Of a stretch of 64,000 nucleotides of DNA, positions 41,854 to 49,730 are shown piece after piece. The stretch is from BP-464 sp045805505 (GTDB taxonomy: Bacteria; Actinomycetota; Thermoleophilia; Solirubrobacterales; Solirubrobacteraceae). Every line of letters begins with the position of its first letter. Position 1 is the stretch's first letter. A model generated the notes under the pieces. It was not told the origin of the DNA, searched no databases, and worked only from the letters and a program-made list of their open reading frames with translations. The stretch spans positions 26,427 to 90,426 of the forward strand of contig JBJMLA010000028.1 in NCBI GenBank assembly GCA_045805505.1, read 5' to 3'. A program made the position numbers and the translations under genes.

Positions 41854-43272
41854 ATGGCGCCACGAGATTGGGCCGAATTGGTGGGGCAGCTCGCCTCACC
41901 CGAGCAGCGTGACTGGGTCGCGCTGGAGCACGACGGTCACACGATGACGATCAAGGCGCTCGCCGACGCGATGCTGCGCGCGGCCACGGTGCTCGGCAAC
42001 GACGAGGGCGTGGTCGCCATCAGCGAGCACGATCCGATCGCCCACACGGTCGCCGTCCTGGGCGCCGTCTGCGCCGGGCGCGTCGCGATGCTCGTCGACC
42101 CCAAGGGCCCCGACGCGCTCCTGGCCGAGGTCGTCGAGCGCGCCGGCGCGACCGCCGTCGTCGGACGCAGCGTCCCCGGCGTCCCCTCCCTGGGCCTGGC
42201 CGACCTGCTGGCGGCGGATCCGGCCACGCCGGGCGAGCACGACCCGCAGGCCGTGGGCTCGATCCTGCTGACCTCCGGCTCGACGGGCGTTCCCAAGCTC
42301 GTGCAGCGCTCGCGCGCCGCCGACCTGCACGCGGCGATGTGCCTGCGGCTGGCCAACTTCCCCATCGAGCCCGGCGACCGCCACTGGCTCTGCGTGCCGT
42401 ACGCCGGCGCGCCGTTCCTGACGCTGGTCATGGGCGCGCTGTTCGCCCGCGCGACCGTCGTCTTCGCGCCGTTCGTGCGCGAGGAGGTCGACGCGTTCCT
42501 GGCCGAGCACCGCATCTCCAGCGCGTATCTCGTGCCCACGATGCTGCGCCTCGCGCGCGAGCACGGCGGCCTCGACGGCGACGGCTGGCGCGGCATGCGC
42601 GCGCTGATGACCGGCGGCGAGAAGCTCGACCTTCCGACGGCCGAGGTCCTCCTCGAGCAGTTCGAGGGCCGCGTCTACTGCGCCTACGGGATGACCGAGC
42701 TGCCGCGGCCCACCGAGGCCACGTTCGAGGAGATCGCGGCGCGGCCGGGCACGGTCGGCCGGACGATCCCCTTCCGCCGCGTCCGCATCGCCGAGGTCGA
42801 CGGTGATGCCGCGGTGGCCCCCGGCGAGGAGGGCGAGGTCCTCGTCACGGGTCCCGACCTCTTCCTCGGCTACCTCGGCGAGGAGCCCGTCGGCGAGTGG
42901 TACCGGACCGGCGACCTCGGCCGCCTCGACGACGACGGCTACCTGTTCATCACCGGCCGCGCCTCGAGCGTCGTCAAGGTCGGCGGCAACCGCGTCTCGA
43001 CCGAGGAGGTCGCCGCGGCGCTGCGCGGCCACGACGCCGTCGGCCAGGTCGCGGTCATCGCCGTCGAGGACCCCACGTGGACCAACCGCCTGGAGGGCTT
43101 CGTCGTGCTGCGCCAGGGCGCCGCGGCGGAGGCCGACGAGCTGCGCGCGTGGCTGGGCGAGCGGCTGCCCGCCTACAAGGTGCCGCGGGCCATGCGCTTC
43201 ATCGACGAGCTGCCCGTCGACACCTCCGGGAAGGTGTCGCTGCAGACGCTCAAGACGCTGGTCAGCGGCTGA
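41854..43272 (+). CDS. AMP-forming acyl-CoA synthetase (short form)
   Basis: This 472-residue ANL ligase is shorter than its three paralogues here. ILLTSGSTGVPKLVQRSRAA is the P-loop; YCAYGMTELPRPTEA, EWYRTGDLGRLDDDGYLFIT, GRASSVVKVGGNRVSTEEVA and the Lys in DTSGKVSLQTL follow. ATG 41854 is preferred; GTG 41830, 6 nt after the operator core, is possible and would add eight residues. Its 3' end overlaps the convergent ACAD gene by 11 nt. Confidence 0.87.
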   Translation: MAPRDWAELVGQLASPEQRDWVALEHDGHTMTIKALADAMLRAATVLGNDEGVVAISEHDPIAHTVAVLGAVCAGRVAMLVDPKGPDALLAEVVERAGATAVVGRSVPGVPSLGLADLLAADPATPGEHDPQAVGSILLTSGSTGVPKLVQRSRAADLHAAMCLRLANFPIEPGDRHWLCVPYAGAPFLTLVMGALFARATVVFAPFVREEVDAFLAEHRISSAYLVPTMLRLAREHGGLDGDGWRGMRALMTGGEKLDLPTAEVLLEQFEGRVYCAYGMTELPRPTEATFEEIAARPGTVGRTIPFRRVRIAEVDGDAAVAPGEEGEVLVTGPDLFLGYLGEEPVGEWYRTGDLGRLDDDGYLFITGRASSVVKVGGNRVSTEEVAAALRGHDAVGQVAVIAVEDPTWTNRLEGFVVLRQGAAAEADELRAWLGERLPAYKVPRAMRFIDELPVDTSGKVSLQTLKTLVSG

Positions 43273-44419
43273 GCTCGCGGACCAGGACGTTGCGCAGGAT
43301 CTGGTTGGTCCCGCCGAAGATCTCCTGGACCTTCGCCTCGCGGTAGTAGCGCTCCATGCCGTACTCGACCATGTAGGAGTAGCCGCCGAGGATCTGCATG
43401 CCATTGAGCGCGCAGCGCGTCCCGGCCTCCGACGCGGCGATCTTGGCGATCGCGGCCTCGGCGCGGCACGGCAGCCCACGGTCGAGCCGGTCGGCCGCCT
43501 CGCGGGTCAGCGCCCGCGCGCCGGCGACGTCCATCGCCATGTCGGCGAGCATGTGGCCCACCGCCTGGTGGTTGATGATCGCGGTGCCGAACTGGTGGCG
43601 CTCGAGCGCGTAGCGGCGGGCGAGATCGAACGCGCCCTGCGCGATGCCCAGGCTCTGCGCGGCGGTGTAGACGCGGTCGGCGTCGAGCAGGTCCATGACG
43701 ATCGCCGCGCCGTTGTCGATCTCGCCGACGACCGCGCTGCGCGGAATGCGGACGTCGTCGAGGAAGACCTCGCAGGTGTGGGTCGCCTGGCCGGCCAGCT
43801 TGCGCAGCGGGGCCACGTCGACACCCTCCGCGTGGCGCGGGATGAGCACGAACGTCAGCGCCGAGCGCGGCGACGCCTCGGGCGTCGTGCGCACGAGCGT
43901 GAGGATGACGTCGGCGGCATCGGCGCCGGTGGTGAAGATCTTCTGGCCGCGGATCAGCAGGTCGTCGCCGTCGGGGATAGCGCGGGTGGCGAGGCCCATG
44001 AGGTCCGAGCCGCAGTCGGGCTCGCTGAGCGCCATCGCCATGCGCAGCTTCCCGGCCGCCAGCGCGGGCAGCATCTCCGTGCGCTGCTCGTCGGTGCCGA
44101 ACCGCCCGATCGCCTCGGCGCAGAACAGCGCGGTCGGCACGAAGGCGTAGCCGAGGCACGCGCCCGCTCGCTGGATCTCCTCCACGACGATGCAGCGCGT
44201 GTGCGCGTCGGCGGGCGATCCACCGTGCTCCTCGTCCACCGCGATGCCCCACAGGCCGAGCTCGGCCATGCCGTCGAGGATCGCCGCGGGATAGGTCTCG
44301 GTGCGGTCGAGCTCGGCGATCAGGTCGTTCGGCGCCTCACGCTCGAAGAAGGCGCGAAGCGTCTCGCGAACCTGTCGCTGCTCCGGTGTGACGGCGGGAT
44401 CTGTGAAGGGATCGAGCAT
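43262..44419 (-). CDS. acyl-CoA dehydrogenase with unusual catalytic positions
   Basis: This 385-residue ACAD starts at ATG 44419. AMALSEPDCGSDLMGLATRA, RGQKIFTTGADAADVILTLV, ERHQFGTAIINHQAVGHMLA and LGGYSYMVEYGMERYYREAK are recognisable. The C-terminal loop is IFGGTNQILRN, lacking the Glu of IYEGT, and the helix-G site reads LDADRVYTAAQ, with Asp-Arg in place of Glu-Arg. It may use Asp as base or be a subunit. It is divergent from the LLM operon across operator D. Confidence 0.88.
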   Translation of the reverse strand: MLDPFTDPAVTPEQRQVRETLRAFFEREAPNDLIAELDRTETYPAAILDGMAELGLWGIAVDEEHGGSPADAHTRCIVVEEIQRAGACLGYAFVPTALFCAEAIGRFGTDEQRTEMLPALAAGKLRMAMALSEPDCGSDLMGLATRAIPDGDDLLIRGQKIFTTGADAADVILTLVRTTPEASPRSALTFVLIPRHAEGVDVAPLRKLAGQATHTCEVFLDDVRIPRSAVVGEIDNGAAIVMDLLDADRVYTAAQSLGIAQGAFDLARRYALERHQFGTAIINHQAVGHMLADMAMDVAGARALTREAADRLDRGLPCRAEAAIAKIAASEAGTRCALNGMQILGGYSYMVEYGMERYYREAKVQEIFGGTNQILRNVLVRELSR

Positions 44420-44432
44420 GGCTTTCCGGCAT

Positions 44433-44454
44433 GGTAATGTGCCGTCAGGTTTTC
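44433..44454. promoter_or_regulatory. palindromic operator, site D
   Basis: GGTAAT, core GTGCCGTCAG and GTTTTC agree with 18 of 22 consensus positions. The plus-strand -10-like TAATGT (44435-44440) is 43 nt before ATG 44484, which has its own AGGAGAG site, the only operator-controlled plus-strand gene here with a clear Shine-Dalgarno. On the minus side the core starts 19 bp before ATG 44419. Confidence 0.65.
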
Positions 44455-44483
44455 CGCCAACGCGTCCCCCAGGAGAGAGTTAC

Positions 44484-45866
44484 ATGATCGAGATCGGCAT
44501 CTTCGACGGAGGCTCGAGCGACCTGCCGTTCAAGAAGACCGCTTCCGGGCAGCGCGTGGTCGACGGCTCCCTCAAGGACCTGCACGAGTCCTACAAGCGG
44601 ATCACCCAGGCGCAGGTGCGCCGCGCGGTCATCGCCGACCGTGTCGGGTTCGACTACTACTGGCTGACCGAGCACCACTTCGGCGTCGAGGGCGCGGAGC
44701 TCAGCACCAACCCGCTGCAGATCGGCACCGCGATCGCCGCGCTGACCAACCAGATCCGCATCGGCCAGCTCGCCAACATCGTGGCGTTCCACCACCCCCT
44801 GCGCCTGGCCGAGCAGATCGCCATCCTCGACAACCTCAGCGGCGGGCGCGTCGAGGTCGGTCTCGGCCGCGGCTACCAGGCTCGCGAGGCCGAGACGTTC
44901 GGCTTCACCTACGGCTCCGGCGTCCAGGACCAGGAGCGCAACCGCGCCTTCCACGCCGAGGCCTACGAGATCCTCATCAAGGCGTGGACCGAGGAGTCCT
45001 TCTCCCACCACGGCCAGTTCTTCACGCTGCCGCCGACCTACGCCAAGTGGAACCACGCGCAGTCGCTGGCCTACTTCGAGGAGGGCGGCGCCGGCCCCGA
45101 CGTCAACGACGTCTTCAACATCGCGCCGGCCGACGCCTACTCGATGATGGGCCCGCCGATCTCCGCCTCGGGCACCACGCTCAAGGAGATCTCGGTCTTC
45201 CCGCAGCCGTTCCAGAAGCCGCACCCGCCGCTGTGGGAGCCGCTGAACTCCGAGCGCACCATCCGCTGGGCCGCCAAGAACGGCCTGAACGGCAACTTCA
45301 TCTTCGAGAGCGACCGCGCGATGGTCCCGAAGGTGCAGACCTACATGGAGGCCAGCGCCGAGGCCGGCTGGCCCAACGGCGGCGAGTTCAAGCACGGCTG
45401 GGACGCCGAGAAGCACCGTGGCGTCAGCTCGGGCCGCGTGATCCACATCATCGATCCCGCCCTGAGCCACTGCGACGCCGAGCGCGCGATCGAGTCCCAG
45501 CTGTTCCAGTGGGACTTCTACAAGCCGTTCGGCTTCACCGCGATCCTGGCCGAGCCGGGCGAGACGCCGCGGATGGACGTCGAGGTCACCGGCAAGGTCC
45601 TGATGGACCAGGGCATGCTCATCGTCGGCTCCAAGGAGCACGTGATCGAGAAGCTCATGGGCCTCAAGGAGACCGCCTACGGCGAGGGCGACTTCATCGT
45701 CAACTGCTGGTTCGAGTCCGGCGGCACGCCGCAGGAGGCCGTCGAGGAGCAGATCCAGTTCTTCGGCGAGGAGATCATCCCGGAGCTGCAGCGCAACTGC
45801 GGCGGCGCCCGCGAGCGCAACGAGACGCCTGCGCAGCTCGTGCCGGACGGCCTGCCCGTTGGCTGA
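44484..45866 (+). CDS. luciferase-like (LLM) flavin-dependent monooxygenase
   Basis: This 460-residue LLM protein has VGFDYYWLTEHHFGVEGAEL near 55, IRIGQLANIVAFHHPLRLAE near 88, RVEVGLGRGYQAREAETFGF near 122 and EEQIQFFGEEIIPELQRNCG at the C-terminus. It is a paralogue of the protein at 29085-30455, with the same landmarks in the same order. A strong AGGAGAG site precedes ATG 44484. It opens a three-gene operon with a SnoaL-like protein and an F420-type LLM. Confidence 0.85.
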   Translation: MIEIGIFDGGSSDLPFKKTASGQRVVDGSLKDLHESYKRITQAQVRRAVIADRVGFDYYWLTEHHFGVEGAELSTNPLQIGTAIAALTNQIRIGQLANIVAFHHPLRLAEQIAILDNLSGGRVEVGLGRGYQAREAETFGFTYGSGVQDQERNRAFHAEAYEILIKAWTEESFSHHGQFFTLPPTYAKWNHAQSLAYFEEGGAGPDVNDVFNIAPADAYSMMGPPISASGTTLKEISVFPQPFQKPHPPLWEPLNSERTIRWAAKNGLNGNFIFESDRAMVPKVQTYMEASAEAGWPNGGEFKHGWDAEKHRGVSSGRVIHIIDPALSHCDAERAIESQLFQWDFYKPFGFTAILAEPGETPRMDVEVTGKVLMDQGMLIVGSKEHVIEKLMGLKETAYGEGDFIVNCWFESGGTPQEAVEEQIQFFGEEIIPELQRNCGGARERNETPAQLVPDGLPVG

Positions 45867-46287
45867 CGACGACGTCGCGGCGATCGTTCGCCTGACGCAC
45901 GACTACGCGTTCTACAACGACACGTTCCAGGTCGACCGGCTGGTCGACCTGTTCGTGGAGGACGCGTGGTTCGACATGAGCCCGGCCGGCCTCGAGCGCT
46001 ACGACGGGCGCGAGGTCATCCGCGACTTCTTCGAGCGCGAGAAGCGCGCGCTCAGCCACGTCATGCACGTCACGTCGAACCACCGCATCGACGTGACGGG
46101 CGACACCGCGGCCGGGACGGCGTACTTCTACGCGGTCGGCGTGACTCGTCGCAGCGGCACCGAGAACGCGGCGAAGGGCTACTACGACGACACCTACGTG
46201 CGGACGGCCGCGGGCTGGCGCTTCGCGTCGCGGTCGAGCAACCCGCTGATCCCGTGGGTGCCGATCCGCAAGGACACACCGGCATGA
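45859..46287 (+). CDS. SnoaL-like / NTF2-fold protein
   Basis: This 142-residue protein starts at TTG 45859 and overlaps the LLM gene by 8 nt. DVAAIVRLTHDYAFYNDTFQ, DRLVDLFVEDAWFDM and RYDGREVIRDFFEREKRALS are typical of SnoaL_4 domains, with SHVMHVTSNHRIDVTGDTAA following. It may isomerise or dehydrate the product of the preceding monooxygenase. TTG is chosen because no other start allows the full N-terminal helix. Confidence 0.8.
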   Translation: MADDDVAAIVRLTHDYAFYNDTFQVDRLVDLFVEDAWFDMSPAGLERYDGREVIRDFFEREKRALSHVMHVTSNHRIDVTGDTAAGTAYFYAVGVTRRSGTENAAKGYYDDTYVRTAAGWRFASRSSNPLIPWVPIRKDTPA

Positions 46288-47162
46288 GCCTGGGAACGCT
46301 CGGCGTCTGGAGCGGCGAGCTGCGCTTCAAGCGCGACCGCGAGCCGATCACCGAGGCGGTGGCCGAGCTCGAGGAGCTCGGCTACGGCACGCTCTGGCTG
46401 CCGGGCGGCACCGGCACCGGCCGGCCCATCTTCGAGGTGGCCGAGGAGCTGCTCGGCGCGACGAGCACCGCCACCGTCGCCACCGGCATCGTCAGCATCT
46501 GGGTGGTCGACGCGCAGGAGGCGGCGGCCGGCCAGGCCGCGCTGCGCGCGGCGTACCCCGGGCGCTTCGTGCTCGGCATCGGTGTCAGCCACGCGAAGTT
46601 CGTCACCGAGGAGGAGCGCGAGCTGATGTCCAAGCCGCGCACGGCGATGATCCGCTACCTCGACGGCCTCGACGCCGCGTCGACCGACGACGTCTCCGGC
46701 GAGAGGATCCTGGCCGCGCTCGGGCCGCGGATGCTCGAGCTGGCGCGCGACCGGTCGCTGGGCACGCACCCCTACAACGTCACACCGGCCCACACCGCCG
46801 CGGCACGCGAGGCGCTGGGCGCCGGGCCGCTGCTGGCGCCCGAGCAGGCCGTCGTCCTCGAGACCGATCCCGAGCGCGCGAGGGCGATCGCCCGGGAGTT
46901 CCTGTCGGTCTACCTCGAGCTGCCCAACTACACGAACAACATGCTGCGCCACGGCCTCGAGGAGGCCGACCTGCGCGACGGCGGCAGCGACCGTCTCGTC
47001 GACGCGATCGTCGCCTGGGGTGACGAGGACGCGATCGCCGCGCGCGTGCGGGAGCACCGCGACGCCGGCGCCGACCACGTCTGCATCCAGGTCCTGAGCG
47101 GGCGCCGCGGCGAGCTGCCGCTGCCCGAGTGGCGCCGGCTGGCGCCGGCGCTGCTGGCCTAG
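46284..47162 (+). CDS. LLM-class F420-dependent oxidoreductase
   Basis: This 292-residue protein starts at ATG 46284, overlapping the previous stop (ATGA). LGTLGVWSGELRFKRDREPI, ELEELGYGTLWLPGGTGTGR, TVATGIVSIWVVDAQEAAAG and RFVLGIGVSHAKFVTEEERE match an actinobacterial F420-LLM group (the TIGR03620-like type). ADHVCIQVLSG near the C-terminus is typical too. Its stop codon shares CTAG with the convergent IpdB-2 gene. Confidence 0.87.
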   Translation: MSLGTLGVWSGELRFKRDREPITEAVAELEELGYGTLWLPGGTGTGRPIFEVAEELLGATSTATVATGIVSIWVVDAQEAAAGQAALRAAYPGRFVLGIGVSHAKFVTEEERELMSKPRTAMIRYLDGLDAASTDDVSGERILAALGPRMLELARDRSLGTHPYNVTPAHTAAAREALGAGPLLAPEQAVVLETDPERARAIAREFLSVYLELPNYTNNMLRHGLEEADLRDGGSDRLVDAIVAWGDEDAIAARVREHRDAGADHVCIQVLSGRRGELPLPEWRRLAPALLA

Positions 47163-48025
47163 CGGCTCAGCCGCTCCTCGGCCCGCGCCCACTCCTTGGC
47201 GAGGACCTCCTCGAGGTAGGTCAGGCGCTCCTCGCCGCCGAGGAAGTCGAAGCGCACCGTCCCGAGCGGGTCGATCGTGTTGCGCAGCAGGTCGAGCTGC
47301 GCATCGGTCGGCACGTCGGTCTCCGGGATGTCGCCCGGGACGTCGAGCGCGAAGCCCGTGTTGGCGACGACCTCGTCGGCGCTGACGCCGGGGTGCAGGG
47401 ACTCGATGGCGAAGGGCACGTCGTCGCTTGCCTTGGCCAGCACGGCCAGCGGCGTGATGATCGTCACCGGGCCGCTGCCGGGCAGCCCGCGGGCCTCGCG
47501 CTCGGCGGCGCCGATCGGCGTGCGCCTTCCGGTGGCGAAGTCGACCTTCTCGACCAGCGTGCGGCTGTCGTGCTTGGAGAAGTAGGCGATGACCTTGCGG
47601 TAGTTCTGGACGACCTCGGGCGCGCCGGCGCCGCCGGGCAGGCGGACCTTCGGCGCGTCGTAGTCGCCGATCACCGAGAGGTTGATCGAGCCGTCGCCGT
47701 CCATCTGCGCCGACGACACGCACTCCAGCAGCCCGTGGGTGCCGAGGTGGACCAGGTGGCCGTTGGGCGTGAAGGAGTTGCGGGCCAGGGAGCCGCGGTA
47801 GGCCGCACCCTCCGCGCCGGTGAAGCTCAGCTCGACGGGCGGCATGCCGATCGCGTTGTAGCCGACCATCCACGCGTCGGGCGCATGGGTCAGCTTGGCC
47901 AGCATGTAGGCCGCGTAGGCCAGCGGGGTGAAGGAGCCCAGCACGGTGACGTAGTCGCCCTCGTGGGTCATCTCCGAGGCGATCCGGCAGACCATCAGGT
48001 CGTGGATCTCGTACGGCTCGCTCAT
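47159..48025 (-). CDS. CoA-transferase family subunit B (IpdB-like), copy 2
   Basis: This 288-residue paralogue of 33955-34821 has LGSFTPLAYAAYMLAKLTHA (identical), PGGAGAPEVVQNYRKVIAYF and FAIESLHPGVSADEVVANTG, the last very close to mycobacterial IpdB as remembered. ATG 48025 overlaps the A-subunit stop (ATGA). With subunit A it should form a second ring-opening hydrolase or CoA transferase, presumably for another ring or a later intermediate. Confidence 0.85.
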   Translation of the reverse strand: MSEPYEIHDLMVCRIASEMTHEGDYVTVLGSFTPLAYAAYMLAKLTHAPDAWMVGYNAIGMPPVELSFTGAEGAAYRGSLARNSFTPNGHLVHLGTHGLLECVSSAQMDGDGSINLSVIGDYDAPKVRLPGGAGAPEVVQNYRKVIAYFSKHDSRTLVEKVDFATGRRTPIGAAEREARGLPGSGPVTIITPLAVLAKASDDVPFAIESLHPGVSADEVVANTGFALDVPGDIPETDVPTDAQLDLLRNTIDPLGTVRFDFLGGEERLTYLEEVLAKEWARAEERLSR

Positions 48026-48933
48026 GCGGGGACCTCCAGGGTCGGGCCGGCCTGGGCGAGCGCACCGAGCACCGCCCCGCGGTCGTCGCCGAGGACGCGC
48101 GCGAGGTACTCGGGCTCGGACTCGTCGCGCAGACGGTTGACGTAGTCGGCGTACTCGTCGCCCCCGGCCACCGCGGCGCGCTGGTAGGCGAGGATCTCCC
48201 AGGCGTCCTGGGCGTAGCGCGGGACGTGGGAGCAGGGATGGGCGCCGAAGGGCGCCTCGATGACCGCGTCGACGAGGAAGCCGGGGATCTTGGTCGTGTG
48301 GGGCTGCGCGGCGATCTCCGCGGTCTCGACGATCTCCTCGCAGGTGACGATCACCAGGTCGGAGGCGGCGGCCAGCTCGGGGTCCTGGCCGAACGTGCCC
48401 TCGAACTGCGCGTTGCCCAGCCGGTCGCAGCGCAGCGCGTGGACGATGGCGACGTCGGGGCGCATGGCCTTGACGACCATGACGTCCTCGTCGCCGAAGC
48501 TCGAGCTCGCGGTGCCGAACATCTGCGGGTTGGCGGCGACCAGGTCTGAGCCACCCGGGCCGCGGACGGGCAGGAACGGGACGTTCTGCGCACCGGCCTC
48601 GAGCGCGACCTGCAGCGACAGCGCCGGGATCTCGGTGATCGGCAGCTCGCCGGCCTGCACGGCGCGGCGGAACTGCTGGGCGAGGCCGAACGCCTCGAGC
48701 GTCACCATCGAGAAGGTCAGCTCGCGTAGCACGCGCGCGCCGACGAGCAGGTCGATCTCGATCGTGCCGAGCAGCGCGATCGCGTGGAGGTCGTCGCGGC
48801 GGGCCCTGACGAGCTGGCGCACCGCGGCCATCGGATGGTTGGCGAACCACCCTCCGCCCAGCGCGACGGTCGCTCCCTGCGGGATCAGTCCCGGGAGCTC
48901 CTCGAGGTCTGTGATCTTGTTGACTCGGTCCAT
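48022..48933 (-). CDS. CoA-transferase family subunit A (IpdA-like), copy 2
   Basis: This 303-residue paralogue of 34818-35711 has GATVALGGGWFANHPMAAVR, ELTFSMVTLEAFGLAQQFRR, AQNVPFLPVRGPGGSDLVAA and FLVDAVIEAPFGAHPCSHVP. ATG 48933 consists of the outermost three bases of operator site E, so translation must begin within a few bases of the transcript end. It forms a two-gene operon with subunit B and is divergent from a true enoyl-CoA hydratase, echoing the EchA20-IpdAB neighbourhood of mycobacteria. Confidence 0.86.
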   Translation of the reverse strand: MDRVNKITDLEELPGLIPQGATVALGGGWFANHPMAAVRQLVRARRDDLHAIALLGTIEIDLLVGARVLRELTFSMVTLEAFGLAQQFRRAVQAGELPITEIPALSLQVALEAGAQNVPFLPVRGPGGSDLVAANPQMFGTASSSFGDEDVMVVKAMRPDVAIVHALRCDRLGNAQFEGTFGQDPELAAASDLVIVTCEEIVETAEIAAQPHTTKIPGFLVDAVIEAPFGAHPCSHVPRYAQDAWEILAYQRAAVAGGDEYADYVNRLRDESEPEYLARVLGDDRGAVLGALAQAGPTLEVPA

Positions 48934-48952
48934 AGACTGACGTCAGGTTATC
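48931..48952. promoter_or_regulatory. palindromic operator, site E
   Basis: CATAGA, a perfect core CTGACGTCAG and GTTATC agree with 19 of 22 consensus positions. It fills the 21-bp spacer between the divergent starts ATG 48933 (minus) and ATG 48955 (plus). The minus-strand -10-like TAACCT is inside it. One bound dimer would silence both the IpdAB-2 operon and the hydratase. Confidence 0.75.
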
Positions 48953-48954
48953 GC

Positions 48955-49725
48955 ATGCTCGTACGTTCGTGGACCGAGGGCGCCGTCGCCCATGTGCAGC
49001 TTGCGCGCCCCGAGGCGCGCAACGCGCTGGACCGCCCGACCATCGCCGCGCTCCACGCGGCGGTCCGCGATGCGGGGGCCGCCGAGAGCGTCCGCTGCCT
49101 CGTCCTGAGCGGCGAGGGCGTCAGCTTCTGCGCGGGCGGCGACCTCCATGCGGTGCGGGCGCAGACGGTCGAGGAGACCGTCGCGCTCAACGCCGAGCTG
49201 CTGGCGGCGATCGCCGAGCTCGAGACGCTCGCCGTGCCGTCGATCGCCGTCCTGCACGGCCACGTGCTCGGCGGCGGGCTCGAGCTCGCGCTGGGCTGCA
49301 CGCTGCGCGTGGCCGATGCGGAGGCCCGGCTCGGGCTGCCCGAGGCGCGCATCGGGCTGATCCCCGGTTCGGGCGGCATGGCCCGGCTCCCCCACCTCAT
49401 CGGCCGCGGCGCGGCGCTGCGGCTGCTGCTGACCGGCGAGATGATCGGCGCCGCCGAGGCGCTGGCCCTCGACCTCGTGCAGGTCTGCGCGCCGGCCGGC
49501 ACGGCGCCGGAGGCGGCCGCCGCGCTGGCCGCCCGCATCGCCGAGAACGGGCCGCTGGCCGTGCGGGCGATCCTCGACGTCGTGCGCGAGCACGCGCCCG
49601 CCGCGGTGCGGGACGCGATCGGCGACGGTGTGCGGCGCCTGCCGGCCATCCTCGCGTCGGCGGATCTCCGCGAGGGCGTCGAGGCCTTCGCCGAGCGCAG
49701 GCCGCCCGGCTTCACCGGCCGCTGA
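48955..49725 (+). CDS. enoyl-CoA hydratase
   Basis: This 256-residue crotonase starts at ATG 48955, 8 nt after the operator core, without a ribosome site. Both hydratase Glu residues are in place: LGGGLELALGCTLRVAD and LPEARIGLIPGSGGMARLP. The oxyanion region is GVSFCAGGDLHAV. It is one of only two crotonases in the window with a complete Glu pair. It ends 5 bp before the convergent cupin gene. Confidence 0.9.
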   Translation: MLVRSWTEGAVAHVQLARPEARNALDRPTIAALHAAVRDAGAAESVRCLVLSGEGVSFCAGGDLHAVRAQTVEETVALNAELLAAIAELETLAVPSIAVLHGHVLGGGLELALGCTLRVADAEARLGLPEARIGLIPGSGGMARLPHLIGRGAALRLLLTGEMIGAAEALALDLVQVCAPAGTAPEAAAALAARIAENGPLAVRAILDVVREHAPAAVRDAIGDGVRRLPAILASADLREGVEAFAERRPPGFTGR

Positions 49726-49730
49726 CGGAG

